Shown one piece after another: positions 53,600 through 62,026 of a stretch of DNA of 64,000 nt (the first letter of the stretch is position 1; each line of letters starts with the position of its first letter). A program made the position numbers and the translations under genes. Source of the DNA: Paraburkholderia kururiensis JCM 10599 = LMG 19447 (lineage in GTDB: Bacteria; Pseudomonadota; Gammaproteobacteria; Burkholderiales; Burkholderiaceae); assembly GCF_003986935.1 (NCBI RefSeq), contig NZ_RJZE01000015.1, positions 124,001 through 188,000 of the forward strand, read 5' to 3'. The notes under the pieces were generated by a model that did not search any database, had not been told where the DNA came from, and saw only the letters and a list, made by a program, of their open reading frames with translations.

Positions 53600-55213
53600 C
53601 TAGGCCGTCACCGCTTCTTCCAGTCGCGGCGCAAACGAGTCGCTGCGTGCCACGGGCCACCACTGCTCGTAGAGCGTATAGCGATAGTTGCCGTTGAGCA
53701 GGTCGCCCGGCTCCAGGTACTTGAGCAGCTGCGACATGAGCTGAACCTCGTGCGACGACACGCGCCGCACGATGTGATGCGCGCGCAGTTCCGACGGATG
53801 CCTGAGCCCCGCCGCCTGCACGATTTCCTTGAGCGCGTGCAGCGTGTTGTGGTGGAAGTTGAATACGCGGTCGGCCTTGTCGGGCACGACGAGCGCGCGC
53901 TGGCGCACCGGGTCTTGCGTCGCGACGCCGGTGGGGCAGCGGCCCGTGTGGCAGGTCTGGGCCTGGATGCAGCCCACGGCGAACATGAAGCCGCGCGCGG
54001 AGTTGATCCAGTCCGCACCGATGGCGAGTGTCTTCGCAATGTCGAATGCAGTAATCATCTTGCCGCTCGCGCCGATGCGGATTTTCTCGCGCAGCCCGCA
54101 ACCCACCAGCGTGTTGTGCACGAGCAGCAACCCTTCCTGAAGCGGCACGCCGATGTGATCCGTGAATTCGAGCGGCGCGGCGCCTGTTCCGCCTTCCGCG
54201 CCGTCCACTACGATGAAGTCGGGCAGGATGCCCGTTTCGAGCATCGCCTTGGCAATGCCGAAGAACTCCCACGGGTGGCCGATGCAAAGCTTGAAGCCCG
54301 TCGGCTTGCCGCCCGAGAGCTTGCGCAGCCGTTCGACGAATTCGAGTAGCCCGCGCGGCGTCGAAAACTCGGAGTGCGTGGCGGGCGAGATGCAGTCGCG
54401 GCCCATCGGCACGCCGCGCGTCTCGGCGATTTCGGGTGTGATCTTCGCGGCGGGCAGCACGCCGCCGTGGCCCGGTTTGGCGCCCTGCGAGAGCTTCACT
54501 TCGATCATCTTCACCTGCGGGTCCGCGGCCTCGCGCGCGAACTTCTCGGCGTTGAAGGTGCCGTCGTCGTTACGGCAACCGAAATAACCCGAGGCGATTT
54601 CCCAGATGATGTCGCCGCCGTGTTCGCGGTGGTACTTCGAGAGCGAGCCTTCGCCCGTGTCGTGGGCGAAGCCGCCTTTCTTGGCGCCCAGATTGAGCGC
54701 GCGAATGGCGTTCGCGGAGAGCGAGCCGAAGCTCATGGCCGAGACGTTGAAGATGGAGAGCGCGTAGGGCTGCTCGCGATCCGGTCCGACGAGAATGCGG
54801 AAGTCGTGGTTCGGGAGTTGCGTCGGCATGAGCGAGTGGCTGATCCATTCGTGGCCGGCGGCGCGCACGTCCAGTTCGGTGCCGTAGGGCCGGCTGTCCA
54901 CTTCGTTCTTTGCACGCTGGTAGACGATGCTGCGCTGCTGGCGCGAGAACGGTTTTTCTTCGGTGTCGTCTTCGACGAAGTACTGGCGGATCTCGGGGCG
55001 GATGAATTCGAACGCGAAGCGCAGATGGCCCCAAAGCGGATAGTTGCGCAGAATCGCGTGGCGCTCCTGGGTGAGGTCGGCCACGCCGAGCGCGACGAGG
55101 AGCGCCGGAATCAGGCTCCAGAACCAGGACAGATGATGGAGCGCAGCGGCGGCAACGCAGGCGGCAAGCAGCACCACGGCGCACAACATGGCCAGATAGC
55201 GTCGGGAAAACAT
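53600..55213 (-). CDS. FMN-binding glutamate synthase-family protein
   Basis: A 537-residue protein made of two N-terminal membrane helices (about residues 8-48) and a cytoplasmic domain like the FMN/iron-sulfur synthase domain of GltB. Landmarks: NVSAMSFGSLSANAIRALN, IEVKLSQGAKPGHGGVLPA, IVVDGAEGGTGAAPLEFTD, KIRIGASGKMITAFDIAKTL and the cysteine-rich GCIQAQTCHTGRCPTGVATQ, which supplies the 3Fe-4S ligands. It lacks the amidotransferase and regulatory domains of GltB, so it is not a normal glutamate synthase; family members are widespread but their reaction is poorly known. No partner genes adjoin it. Confidence 0.88.
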   Translation of the reverse strand: MFSRRYLAMLCAVVLLAACVAAAALHHLSWFWSLIPALLVALGVADLTQERHAILRNYPLWGHLRFAFEFIRPEIRQYFVEDDTEEKPFSRQQRSIVYQRAKNEVDSRPYGTELDVRAAGHEWISHSLMPTQLPNHDFRILVGPDREQPYALSIFNVSAMSFGSLSANAIRALNLGAKKGGFAHDTGEGSLSKYHREHGGDIIWEIASGYFGCRNDDGTFNAEKFAREAADPQVKMIEVKLSQGAKPGHGGVLPAAKITPEIAETRGVPMGRDCISPATHSEFSTPRGLLEFVERLRKLSGGKPTGFKLCIGHPWEFFGIAKAMLETGILPDFIVVDGAEGGTGAAPLEFTDHIGVPLQEGLLLVHNTLVGCGLREKIRIGASGKMITAFDIAKTLAIGADWINSARGFMFAVGCIQAQTCHTGRCPTGVATQDPVRQRALVVPDKADRVFNFHHNTLHALKEIVQAAGLRHPSELRAHHIVRRVSSHEVQLMSQLLKYLEPGDLLNGNYRYTLYEQWWPVARSDSFAPRLEEAVTA

Positions 55214-55490
55214 ACGGTCTCCTCGGGGTGAACGAAGGAGGCCGGCGCGCTTCGTGTGCAGCGCGGCGGCCGGTTGTGCCCCGAATGATGCCGCAAGATG
55301 AAGGGCGCGGCTGTGAAACTCACTGGTGCGCGAGACGGAATGAACGTCCCGCGAAAGGTGCCGAAAGGCGTGTGAAGGAATGGAAAGCGTGGAGCGTGGC
55401 GGCGAGGTGAGCGAGGGCGGTGGCCCTCGCTCAATCGTGTCGGCGCTTGTGAAGAGCTTGTTCGGCGCTGGGTTGGCGCGTAGTTCGTGT

Positions 55491-56678
55491 TTATCGCGCG
55501 CCCAGCAGCGCCGCCTGCTGCGGCTCGCGTGCGGCGGGTTGCGGCGCGGGCTGGGCCGTCGCCGCGCTTTCGATGATGCCGCCGCCCAGGCATACGTCGC
55601 CGTCGTACAGCACGGCGGACTGGCCGGGCGTCACGGCCCATTGCGCTTCGGTGAAGCGCAGCTCGAAGGCGGCGCCGGCATCGCCGGTTTCGCCTGAATC
55701 GGCCGGCGAAGACGGCAGCGCGTGGAAGACGCACGCCGCATCGGCCTGGCGATAGCGCGTTTTCGCGCCGCAGGCGTGGCCGTCCGCGGGGGGCTCGCCT
55801 GCCACCCAGCTCACATTGCCGGCGCGCAGCGTCTCTGAGAGCAGCCACGGATGATCGTGGCCCTGCACGACGTACAACGTGTTCGAGGCAATGTCCTTGG
55901 CCGCCACGAACCAGGGCTCGCCGCTGCCGTCCTTGCTGCCGCCAAGCCCAATGCCCTTGCGCTGGCCGAACGTATAGAACGCAAGGCCGATGTGCTCGCC
56001 CACCACTTTGCCTTCGGGCGTCTTCATCGGGCCGGGCTTCGTCGGCAGATAGCGGTTCAGGAAGTCACGGAACGGCCGTTCGCCAATGAAGCAGATGCCC
56101 GTGGAGTCCTTCTTCTTCGCGTTCGGCAGGCCGATCTGCGCCGCGATCTCGCGCACTTTCGTCTTCGGGATCTCGCCGAGCGGGAACATCGTCTTCGAAA
56201 GCTGCGCCTGGTTCAGACGGTGCAGGAAGTACGACTGGTCCTTGGTGTGGTCCGTGGCCTTCAGCAATTCGAAGCGGCCGTCGTTTTCGCGCACGCGCGC
56301 GTAGTGGCCCGTCGCGATGCGCTCGGCGCCCAGACTCATGGCGTGGTCGAGGAACGCCTTGAACTTGATCTCGGCGTTGCAGAGCACGTCCGGGTTCGGC
56401 GTGCGGCCCGCCGAATACTCGCGCAGGAACTCCGCGAACACGCGGTCCTTGTATTCGGCGGCGAAGTTGACGGCTTCGACGTCGATGCCGATCAGGTCCG
56501 CTACCGAGACCACGTCGATCCAGTCTTCACGCGTCGAGCAGTATTCGCTGTCGTCGTCGTCTTCCCAGTTCTTCATGAAAAGACCGACCACGTCGTATCC
56601 CTGCTCCTTGAGCAGCCATGCGGTGACCGACGAATCCACGCCGCCCGACATGCCCACTACGACTTTCTGTTTGCTCAT
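55491..56678 (-). CDS. mnmA: tRNA-specific 2-thiouridylase MnmA
   Basis: Adds the 2-thio group to wobble uridine 34 of tRNA-Lys, Glu and Gln. The 395-residue protein has the PP-loop SGGVDS at residues 11-16, catalytic Cys100 in NPDVLCNAEIKF and Cys196 in DSTGICFIGER, and QRKGIGLGG in the central domain. About 25 extra Ala/Pro-rich residues close the protein. The frame is open far upstream through repeats and into the antisense of the Nudix gene; the true start is the ATG before SKQKVVVGMSGG. Same direction as the Nudix gene. Confidence 0.96.
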   Translation of the reverse strand: MSKQKVVVGMSGGVDSSVTAWLLKEQGYDVVGLFMKNWEDDDDSEYCSTREDWIDVVSVADLIGIDVEAVNFAAEYKDRVFAEFLREYSAGRTPNPDVLCNAEIKFKAFLDHAMSLGAERIATGHYARVRENDGRFELLKATDHTKDQSYFLHRLNQAQLSKTMFPLGEIPKTKVREIAAQIGLPNAKKKDSTGICFIGERPFRDFLNRYLPTKPGPMKTPEGKVVGEHIGLAFYTFGQRKGIGLGGSKDGSGEPWFVAAKDIASNTLYVVQGHDHPWLLSETLRAGNVSWVAGEPPADGHACGAKTRYRQADAACVFHALPSSPADSGETGDAGAAFELRFTEAQWAVTPGQSAVLYDGDVCLGGGIIESAATAQPAPQPAAREPQQAALLGAR

Positions 56679-56749
56679 GGCTTGCTGCCTGTTGCTGCTT
56701 GTTGGTGCTGCGAATTGATATTGCCGATTGATGCTGGACCGGTGCCGCA

Positions 56750-56788
56750 GGTTGATGCCTGAGGTTGATGCCTGAGGTTGATGCCGCA
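56750..56788. repeat. Tandem repeat, three 13-bp units
   Basis: GGTTGATGCCTGA twice in perfect copy, then GGTTGATGCCGCA, lie in the short gap between the Nudix gene and mnmA, 72 bp upstream of the mnmA start; further loose TTGATG copies extend toward mnmA. Confidence 0.8.
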
Positions 56789-56836
56789 GGGTACGTCGCC
56801 GATCACTCGACTTACGACCGCCCGCCGGCATCGCGC

Positions 56837-57319
56837 CTATGAGCGCCGCGGCCCCACCGCGTGCGTGTGCACGAAATCGAGCGGAACGCGGCGTCCCGCG
56901 AGGTAATCGTCGATGCAGCGTATGACGAGCGGTGTGCGATGCCGCTCGCCCGCCGCGCGCAGTTCGTCGGCGCTCATCCATAGCGTGCGGACGATGTCGG
57001 CGTCGAGCGCGCGATCCGCGAGCGCCTCGCCCGCCGTGCCGCAGAACGTGAAACGCAGGTAGGTGGCGCCGCTTTCGTGGGGCTGGCCGAAGTGCGTCAT
57101 GTACACGCCGACGAGCGCCTGCGGCACGAACAGATGCGCCGTTTCCTCGAGCGTTTCGCGGATCACCGCGTCGACGAGCGATTCGCCCGCCTCGAGATGC
57201 CCGGCCGGCTGGTTCAGCCGCAGGCCCTGGGACGTGTGCTCCTCCACGAGGAGAAAACGCCCGCCGCGCTCGACGATGGCCGCCACCGTAACGTGCGGGG
57301 CCCAGATTTCCGGTTCCAT
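56837..57319 (-). CDS. Nudix hydrolase (NudJ-like)
   Basis: A 160-residue pyrophosphohydrolase. The Nudix box reads GHLEAGESLVDAVIRETLEE (G-x5-E-x7-R-E-x2-E-E, with the usual following Gly replaced by Ala in TAH), near residues 40-62. The N-terminal VTVAAIVERGGRFLLVEEHT and the pairing with mnmA resemble NudJ, which in E. coli hydrolyses nucleoside tri- and diphosphates and thiamine pyrophosphate precursors and also neighbours mnmA. Substrate specificity here is inferred. Confidence 0.9.
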   Translation of the reverse strand: MEPEIWAPHVTVAAIVERGGRFLLVEEHTSQGLRLNQPAGHLEAGESLVDAVIRETLEETAHLFVPQALVGVYMTHFGQPHESGATYLRFTFCGTAGEALADRALDADIVRTLWMSADELRAAGERHRTPLVIRCIDDYLAGRRVPLDFVHTHAVGPRRS

Positions 57320-57366
57320 GGGCCGACATTTTACCGGTTGGCGGAGCGCCTCGCTTCAGACCGCTT

Positions 57367-57421
57367 TCAAGCCCGAGTCAAGCCCGAGTCAAGCCCGAAT
57401 CAAGCCCGAATCATGCGCGAG
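57367..57421. repeat. Tandem repeat, five 11-bp units
   Basis: TCAAGCCCGAG twice, TCAAGCCCGAA twice and a diverged TCATGCGCGAG run head to tail between the Nudix gene and pntAA. The paired point differences suggest stepwise duplication. Confidence 0.85.
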
Positions 57422-57485
57422 CGAGGCCAGCATCAGCCCGGAAGCGGTGCGCACGGCCGGGATTGTGCGGATTACGGTTCGCCCC

Positions 57486-57504
57486 CCACTTTCGGTTAAA
57501 GTGG
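57486..57504. promoter_or_regulatory. Perfect inverted repeat upstream of pntAA
   Basis: CCACTTT and AAAGTGG are exact inverted arms around CGGTT, 105 bp before the pntAA start. It could be an operator or a small RNA hairpin; no cognate regulator is adjacent. Confidence 0.4.
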
Positions 57505-57608
57505 CGCGGTAGCCGCTGCACGAGACGCCGGCGCACCGTGGCCGGCCCCTGTCTTCGCTTTATTCGCTTGATAAGCGCTTGATGAGCAATAAGAAGGAGG
57601 GTTCCAGG

Positions 57609-58760
57609 ATGCATATCGGAGTGCCTGCCGAGACGCGGGCGAACGAAACCCGAGTGGCCGCGACGCCCGAGACGGTGAAGAAGTACGTGAGTCAGGGGCA
57701 TCGCGTCACCGTGCAAGCGGGCGCGGGCACCGCCGCGAGCTTCACCGACGAGGCCTACACTGCCGTGGGCGCCGAGATTACGGACGCGGCCACAGCCTTC
57801 GCCGCCGACCTCGTGCTCAAGGTGCAGTCGCCCTCCGTGAGCGAGCTGCCTTTCATGAAGCGCGGCGCCGTGCTCTGCGGCATGCTCGATCCGTTCAATG
57901 CCGACAATGCCGCGCAGCTGGCCGAAGCGGGGCTCACCGCCTTCGCGCTGGAAGCCGCGCCGCGCACCACGCGCGCGCAGAGCCTCGACGTGCTCTCGTC
58001 CCAGGCCAACATCGCCGGCTACAAGGCGGTGCTCGTGGCCGCCAGCTTCTACCCTCGCTTCATGCCGATGCTGATGACCGCCGCCGGTACGGTGAAGGCC
58101 GCGCGCGTGCTCGTGCTGGGCGCGGGCGTGGCGGGTCTGCAGGCCATCGCCACGGCGCGGCGGCTGGGCGCCGTGATCGAAGCATCCGACGTGCGGCCCG
58201 CCGTGAAGGAGCAGATCGAGTCGCTGGGCGCCAAATTCCTCGACGTGCCCTACGAGACGCAGGAAGAGCGCGAAGCGGCCGAGGGCGTGGGCGGCTACGC
58301 GCGGCCCATGCCGCCGTCGTGGCTCGCGCGCCAGTCGGCGCTCGTGCACGAGCGCGCACGCCAGGCCGACATCGTGATCAGCACCGCGTTGATTCCGGGC
58401 CGCGACGCGCCCACGCTGCTGCCCGCGCAGACGGTGGAGGCCATGAAGCCGGGCTCCGTGGTGGTGGACCTTGCAGCGGGGCGCGGTCCCGTGGCCGATG
58501 AAGCCACCGGCCGCCGCGGGGGCAACTGCCCGCTCACGGTGGCGGACCAGGCGGTGACGAAGCACGGCGTGACGATCGTGGGCTACACGAACCTGGCGGC
58601 AATGGTGGCAGCGGACGCGTCCTCGCTCTACGCGCGCAACCTGCTCGACTTCCTGAAGCTGATCGTCACGAAGGAAGGCACGCTCAACATCGATCTCGCG
58701 GACGACATCGTCGCGGCCACGCTGCTGGCTCGCGACGGCGCCGTCACGCGCAAGGCATGA
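57609..58760 (+). CDS. pntAA: NAD(P) transhydrogenase subunit alpha, part 1
   Basis: NAD(H)-binding cytoplasmic domain I of the proton-pumping transhydrogenase that makes NADPH from NADH. The 383-residue protein starts MHIGVPAETRANETRVAATP, has the NAD-binding Rossmann segment VLVLGAGVAGLQAIATARRL near residue 167, the mobile-loop region and SVVVDLAAGRGPVADEATG. It lacks membrane helices, which are in the separate pntAB, the three-gene arrangement of Rhodospirillum type. AAGGAGGG lies 8 bp before the ATG. Confidence 0.95.
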   Translation: MHIGVPAETRANETRVAATPETVKKYVSQGHRVTVQAGAGTAASFTDEAYTAVGAEITDAATAFAADLVLKVQSPSVSELPFMKRGAVLCGMLDPFNADNAAQLAEAGLTAFALEAAPRTTRAQSLDVLSSQANIAGYKAVLVAASFYPRFMPMLMTAAGTVKAARVLVLGAGVAGLQAIATARRLGAVIEASDVRPAVKEQIESLGAKFLDVPYETQEEREAAEGVGGYARPMPPSWLARQSALVHERARQADIVISTALIPGRDAPTLLPAQTVEAMKPGSVVVDLAAGRGPVADEATGRRGGNCPLTVADQAVTKHGVTIVGYTNLAAMVAADASSLYARNLLDFLKLIVTKEGTLNIDLADDIVAATLLARDGAVTRKA

Positions 58761-58774
58761 GGAGAAACGCGGCG

Positions 58775-59104
58775 ATGGAAGTCATCAACCATACGGTCAT
58801 CAACCTGATCATCTTTGTGCTGGCGGTCTACGTGGGCTATCACGTGGTGTGGAACGTCACGCCCGCGCTGCACACGCCGCTCATGGCGGTCACCAACGCG
58901 ATTTCGGCCATCGTGATCGTGGGCGCGATGCTCGCGACCGCGCTCACCGTGGGCGGCGCCGGCAAGTTCTTCGGCACGCTCGCGGTGCTGCTCGCGGCCG
59001 TGAACGTGTTTGGCGGCTTTCTGGTGACAAGGCGAATGCTGGAGATGTTCAGAAAGAAAGAACCCAAAAAGCAGAGCGGCGCCACCGGCAAGGAGGGCGC
59101 GTAA
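58775..59104 (+). CDS. pntAB: NAD(P) transhydrogenase subunit alpha, part 2
   Basis: Membrane part of the alpha subunit, contributing to the proton channel. The 109-residue protein has three hydrophobic helices: about residues 5-28, 33-56 and 61-83 (GKFFGTLAVLLAAVNVFGGF), followed by a charged tail. It follows pntAA by 14 bp. I chose MEVINHTVINLIIF with GGAG 10 bp upstream; an ATG overlapping the pntAA stop at 58757 would add six residues. Confidence 0.92.
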   Translation: MEVINHTVINLIIFVLAVYVGYHVVWNVTPALHTPLMAVTNAISAIVIVGAMLATALTVGGAGKFFGTLAVLLAAVNVFGGFLVTRRMLEMFRKKEPKKQSGATGKEGA

Positions 59105-59106
59105 AA

Positions 59107-60561
59107 ATGAGCATGAACGTGGTGACGCTGCTCTACCTGCTGGCCTCGGTGTGCTTCATCCAGGCGCTCAAGGGCCTTTCCAATCCGAAGAGTGCGCGGG
59201 CCGGCAACGTGTTCGGCATGGTGGGCATGGCCATCGCCATCCTCACGACCATCGCGCTGATCGTGAAGCAGGCCGGCTCCCTCGGGTCGAATCTCGGTCT
59301 CGGCCTTGGGCTGCTGTTCGGTGCGCTCGTGGTGGGCGGCGCGATCGGCGCCTATGTGGCCGCGCGCGTCGAGATGACGAAGATGCCCGAACTGGTCGCG
59401 GCCATGCACTCGCTGATCGGTCTCGCGGCCGTGTGCATCGCGTATGCCGTGGTTGCCGAACCGGCCGCGTTCGGTCTGGGCGCCGAGGATGCGCCGTATG
59501 CGGGCTTCCTGCCCTACGGCAACCGCATCGAACTGTTCATCGGCACGTTCGTGGGCGCGATCACGTTTTCGGGCTCGGTGATCGCGTTCGGCAAGCTTTC
59601 GGGCAAGTACAAGTTCCGGCTCTTCCAGGGCGCGCCGGTGGTGTATCCGGGCCAGCATCTCTTGAACCTGATGCTCGCCATCGCGATGGTCGGCTTCGGC
59701 GTGATCTTCTTTCTCACGCAGTCGTGGCTGCCGTTCATCATCATGACGGTGATCGCGTTCGCGCTCGGCGTGCTCATCATCATCCCGATCGGCGGGGCCG
59801 ACATGCCGGTGGTGGTGTCGATGCTCAACTCGTACTCGGGCTGGGCTGCCGCGGGCATCGGCTTCTCGCTCAACAACGCGATGCTGATCATTGCGGGGTC
59901 GCTCGTGGGTTCGTCGGGCGCGATTCTCTCGTACATCATGTGCCACGCGATGAACCGCTCGTTCTTCAACGTGCTGCTGGGCGGCTTCGGCGCAGAGCCG
60001 GGCGCGGCTGCGACAGGCGGCGCACAGGAGCAGCGGCCGGTGAAGTCGGGCTCGGCCGAAGACGCGTCGTTCATGCTCGGCAACGCGGAAACGGTGGTGA
60101 TCGTGCCGGGCTACGGGCTCGCGGTCGCCCGCGCGCAACACGCGTTGAAGGAGCTCACCGACAAGCTCATCGAGAAGGGCATCGACGTGCGTTACGCCAT
60201 TCACCCCGTGGCGGGCCGCATGCCGGGGCACATGAACGTGCTGCTCGCCGAAGCCGAGGTGCCCTACGACCTCGTCTTCGAGATGGACGACATCAACAAC
60301 GAGTTCGGCCAGACCGACGTGGTGCTGGTGCTCGGCGCCAACGACGTGGTGAACCCGGCGGCGAAGAACGATCCGAAGTCGCCGATTGCGGGCATGCCCA
60401 TCATCGAGGCGTACAAGGCGCGCACCGTCATCGTCAACAAGCGCTCGATGGCAGCGGGCTACGCCGGTCTCGACAACGAGTTGTTCTACATGGACAAGAC
60501 GATGATGGTGTTCGGCGACGCCAAGAAGGTGATCGAGGACATGGTGAAGTCGGTCGAGTAG
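59107..60561 (+). CDS. pntB: NAD(P) transhydrogenase subunit beta
   Basis: Beta subunit with the membrane domain and the NADP(H)-binding domain III. The 484-residue protein has about nine membrane helices in the first 300 residues (including VGGAIGAYVAARVEMTKMPE and SYSGWAAAGIGFSLNNAMLI) and the NADP domain with VVIVPGYGLAVARAQHAL, YAIHPVAGRMPGHMNVLLAE, LVLGANDVVNPAA and the end of the fold at VNKRSMAAGYAGLDNELFY. It begins 2 bp after pntAB, so all three subunits are one operon. Confidence 0.96.
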   Translation: MSMNVVTLLYLLASVCFIQALKGLSNPKSARAGNVFGMVGMAIAILTTIALIVKQAGSLGSNLGLGLGLLFGALVVGGAIGAYVAARVEMTKMPELVAAMHSLIGLAAVCIAYAVVAEPAAFGLGAEDAPYAGFLPYGNRIELFIGTFVGAITFSGSVIAFGKLSGKYKFRLFQGAPVVYPGQHLLNLMLAIAMVGFGVIFFLTQSWLPFIIMTVIAFALGVLIIIPIGGADMPVVVSMLNSYSGWAAAGIGFSLNNAMLIIAGSLVGSSGAILSYIMCHAMNRSFFNVLLGGFGAEPGAAATGGAQEQRPVKSGSAEDASFMLGNAETVVIVPGYGLAVARAQHALKELTDKLIEKGIDVRYAIHPVAGRMPGHMNVLLAEAEVPYDLVFEMDDINNEFGQTDVVLVLGANDVVNPAAKNDPKSPIAGMPIIEAYKARTVIVNKRSMAAGYAGLDNELFYMDKTMMVFGDAKKVIEDMVKSVE

Positions 60562-60587
60562 TCCACGTCGACGTCACAAGCGCGCCG

Positions 60588-61274
60588 TCACCGCGACGGC
60601 GCGTTCACCACGCGCAGATAGTCCGCGAGGCGCCGGCCGCTCATGTCGGGAAAGTGCTCGTGCACTGCCACGCCCTTCATGCGCGCAATGTCGAAGTTGC
60701 GGAAGTCTTCGCGCAGTTCGCACCAGGCGCCCACCGTCCAGCGCCCGCCCCAGTAGACGAGACCGAGCGGCCACACGCGCCGCTCGGTCTGCGCGCCCAA
60801 CCGGTCTTCGTAGCCGAAGCTCACCACGAGCCGCGTATCCACGGCGCGATGCAGCGTGTCCACCTTCTTCGAAAACTCGCCGTCGATATGAAACGACGGC
60901 ACGAACACGGCGAGCCGTTCGAGTGCCGCGCGCTTGTCGGCCGGCATGGCCGAGGCGATCTTCGCGAGCGCACTGCGAGCGCCGCCCGCGAGGCCCGCAC
61001 CGCCCCACGTTTCGAGCATCCGCGCGCCGGTGGCGAGCGCCGCGAGTTCGTCGGCGGTGAACATGAGTGGCGGCAGGCTCGCCGCGCGCGAGAGCCGGTA
61101 GCCGATGCCCGCTTCGCCTTCGATCGGCACGCCTGACAGCTGCAGGTCGCGCACGTCGCGATACACGGTGCGCGCCGACACGTTGAGCCATTCGGCCAGT
61201 TGCTGCGCAGTCGTGAGCCGCCGGCCGCGCAGCAGCTCGGCGATCTGGAACAGGCGGTCGGCGCGACGGGTCAT
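60588..61274 (-). CDS. YafY-like HTH/WYL-domain transcriptional regulator
   Basis: A 228-residue regulator. The N-terminal HTH-11 winged helix reads MTRRADRLFQIAELLRGRRL then LAEWLNVSARTVYRDVRDLQ and LSGVPIEGEAGIGYRL; the C-terminal WYL domain includes VSFGYEDRLGAQTERRVWPL and GLVYWGGRWTVGAWCELRED (WYL-like W-T-V). Such proteins bind unknown ligands or nucleic acid and commonly sit beside glyoxalase-fold genes, as here. Its stop overlaps a GC-rich hairpin at the end of pntB. Confidence 0.88.
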   Translation of the reverse strand: MTRRADRLFQIAELLRGRRLTTAQQLAEWLNVSARTVYRDVRDLQLSGVPIEGEAGIGYRLSRAASLPPLMFTADELAALATGARMLETWGGAGLAGGARSALAKIASAMPADKRAALERLAVFVPSFHIDGEFSKKVDTLHRAVDTRLVVSFGYEDRLGAQTERRVWPLGLVYWGGRWTVGAWCELREDFRNFDIARMKGVAVHEHFPDMSGRRLADYLRVVNAPSR

Positions 61275-61370
61275 CGTGGCGGGTGCGGTGGGTGGAATGC
61301 GGCGATCATAGCGCGCGGGCGCAGGCGGCTCGCCGTGTTTCGCGAACCGCCCGTGCCGCGCCTGCGTGGC

Positions 61371-61760
61371 TTAGGCGAGCTTGAGCGAATGCAGGCCGAC
61401 ACGGTTGCCTTCGGTATCGATGAAGTAGCCGATGTAGCCGTAGTTGTTCGGCAGTTCGATAGCCGGCCCCTGCTTTTTGCCGCCCGCGCGCTCCACGCGC
61501 TCGAGCGCGTCCGTCACCGTGGGCTTCGCGTTCAGGTAGACGAGCACGCCCTCGTTGTCGGGCTTGTGCTGCTGCGGATTGAACACGATGCAGCCGCCGG
61601 TGTCGGCTTCGCCGCGGCCGAAGATGGCCATCGGAATGCCGCTCACCACTTCGCGCCGCAGTTCGACGTCGAGCGCGGCTTCGTAGAAACGGGTGGCGCG
61701 GTCGAAGTCCACGGCCGGAATGTCGAACCAGGCGATGACGCGCGATTGATCTGCTGACAT
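61371..61760 (-). CDS. VOC (glyoxalase/bleomycin-resistance fold) protein
   Basis: A 129-residue vicinal-oxygen-chelate protein with two beta-alpha-beta-beta-beta units: VIAWFDIPAVDFDRATRFYE at the start and YGYIGYFIDTEGNRVGLHSL at the end. This subgroup (YafE/PhnB-like) has no defined substrate. It lies downstream of the WYL gene's region on the same strand, 96 bp from it, and is divergent from the ArsR gene across a promoter with an 18-bp palindrome, so it may be controlled by that repressor. Confidence 0.88.
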   Translation of the reverse strand: MSADQSRVIAWFDIPAVDFDRATRFYEAALDVELRREVVSGIPMAIFGRGEADTGGCIVFNPQQHKPDNEGVLVYLNAKPTVTDALERVERAGGKKQGPAIELPNNYGYIGYFIDTEGNRVGLHSLKLA

Positions 61761-61905
61761 GACACGCTCCTTGATTGTCGGTAAGTCCTGAACGCGCCGG
61801 ATGGCGTGATGGAAGTGTGCGGGGCCGCTGCTGACAGCGTTCTGTCAGTAGCTTGGCTGGACGGCGTGAAAGAGCCGCATCGTCGAATGGAAGGGCTCGC
61901 CGCGC

Positions 61906-61933
61906 TTGACGTGCAACCTCATGGTTGCATAAT
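61906..61933 (+). promoter_or_regulatory. arsR-type promoter with an 18-bp palindrome in the spacer
   Basis: TTGACG and CATAAT are 16 bp apart, and the spacer region holds TGCAACC-TCAT-GGTTGCA (61912-61929), a perfect inverted repeat with 4-nt centre. This is the classic layout for an autoregulated repressor; the ArsR-family gene starts about 90 bp downstream. Confidence 0.7.
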
Positions 61934-62026
61934 GGACACCGATTGCAGGCCTGCACGCGCATCTTCGTGCGGATCCCCGAACACACGGGCCAGGCCACAA
62001 AACACGAACGAGGTTCCCACCAACGT

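Noticed and set aside
59151..61136. 661-codon plus-strand frame overlapping pntB and the WYL gene
   Set aside because: It crosses two convincing genes in another frame and is arginine-rich with no recognisable domain.
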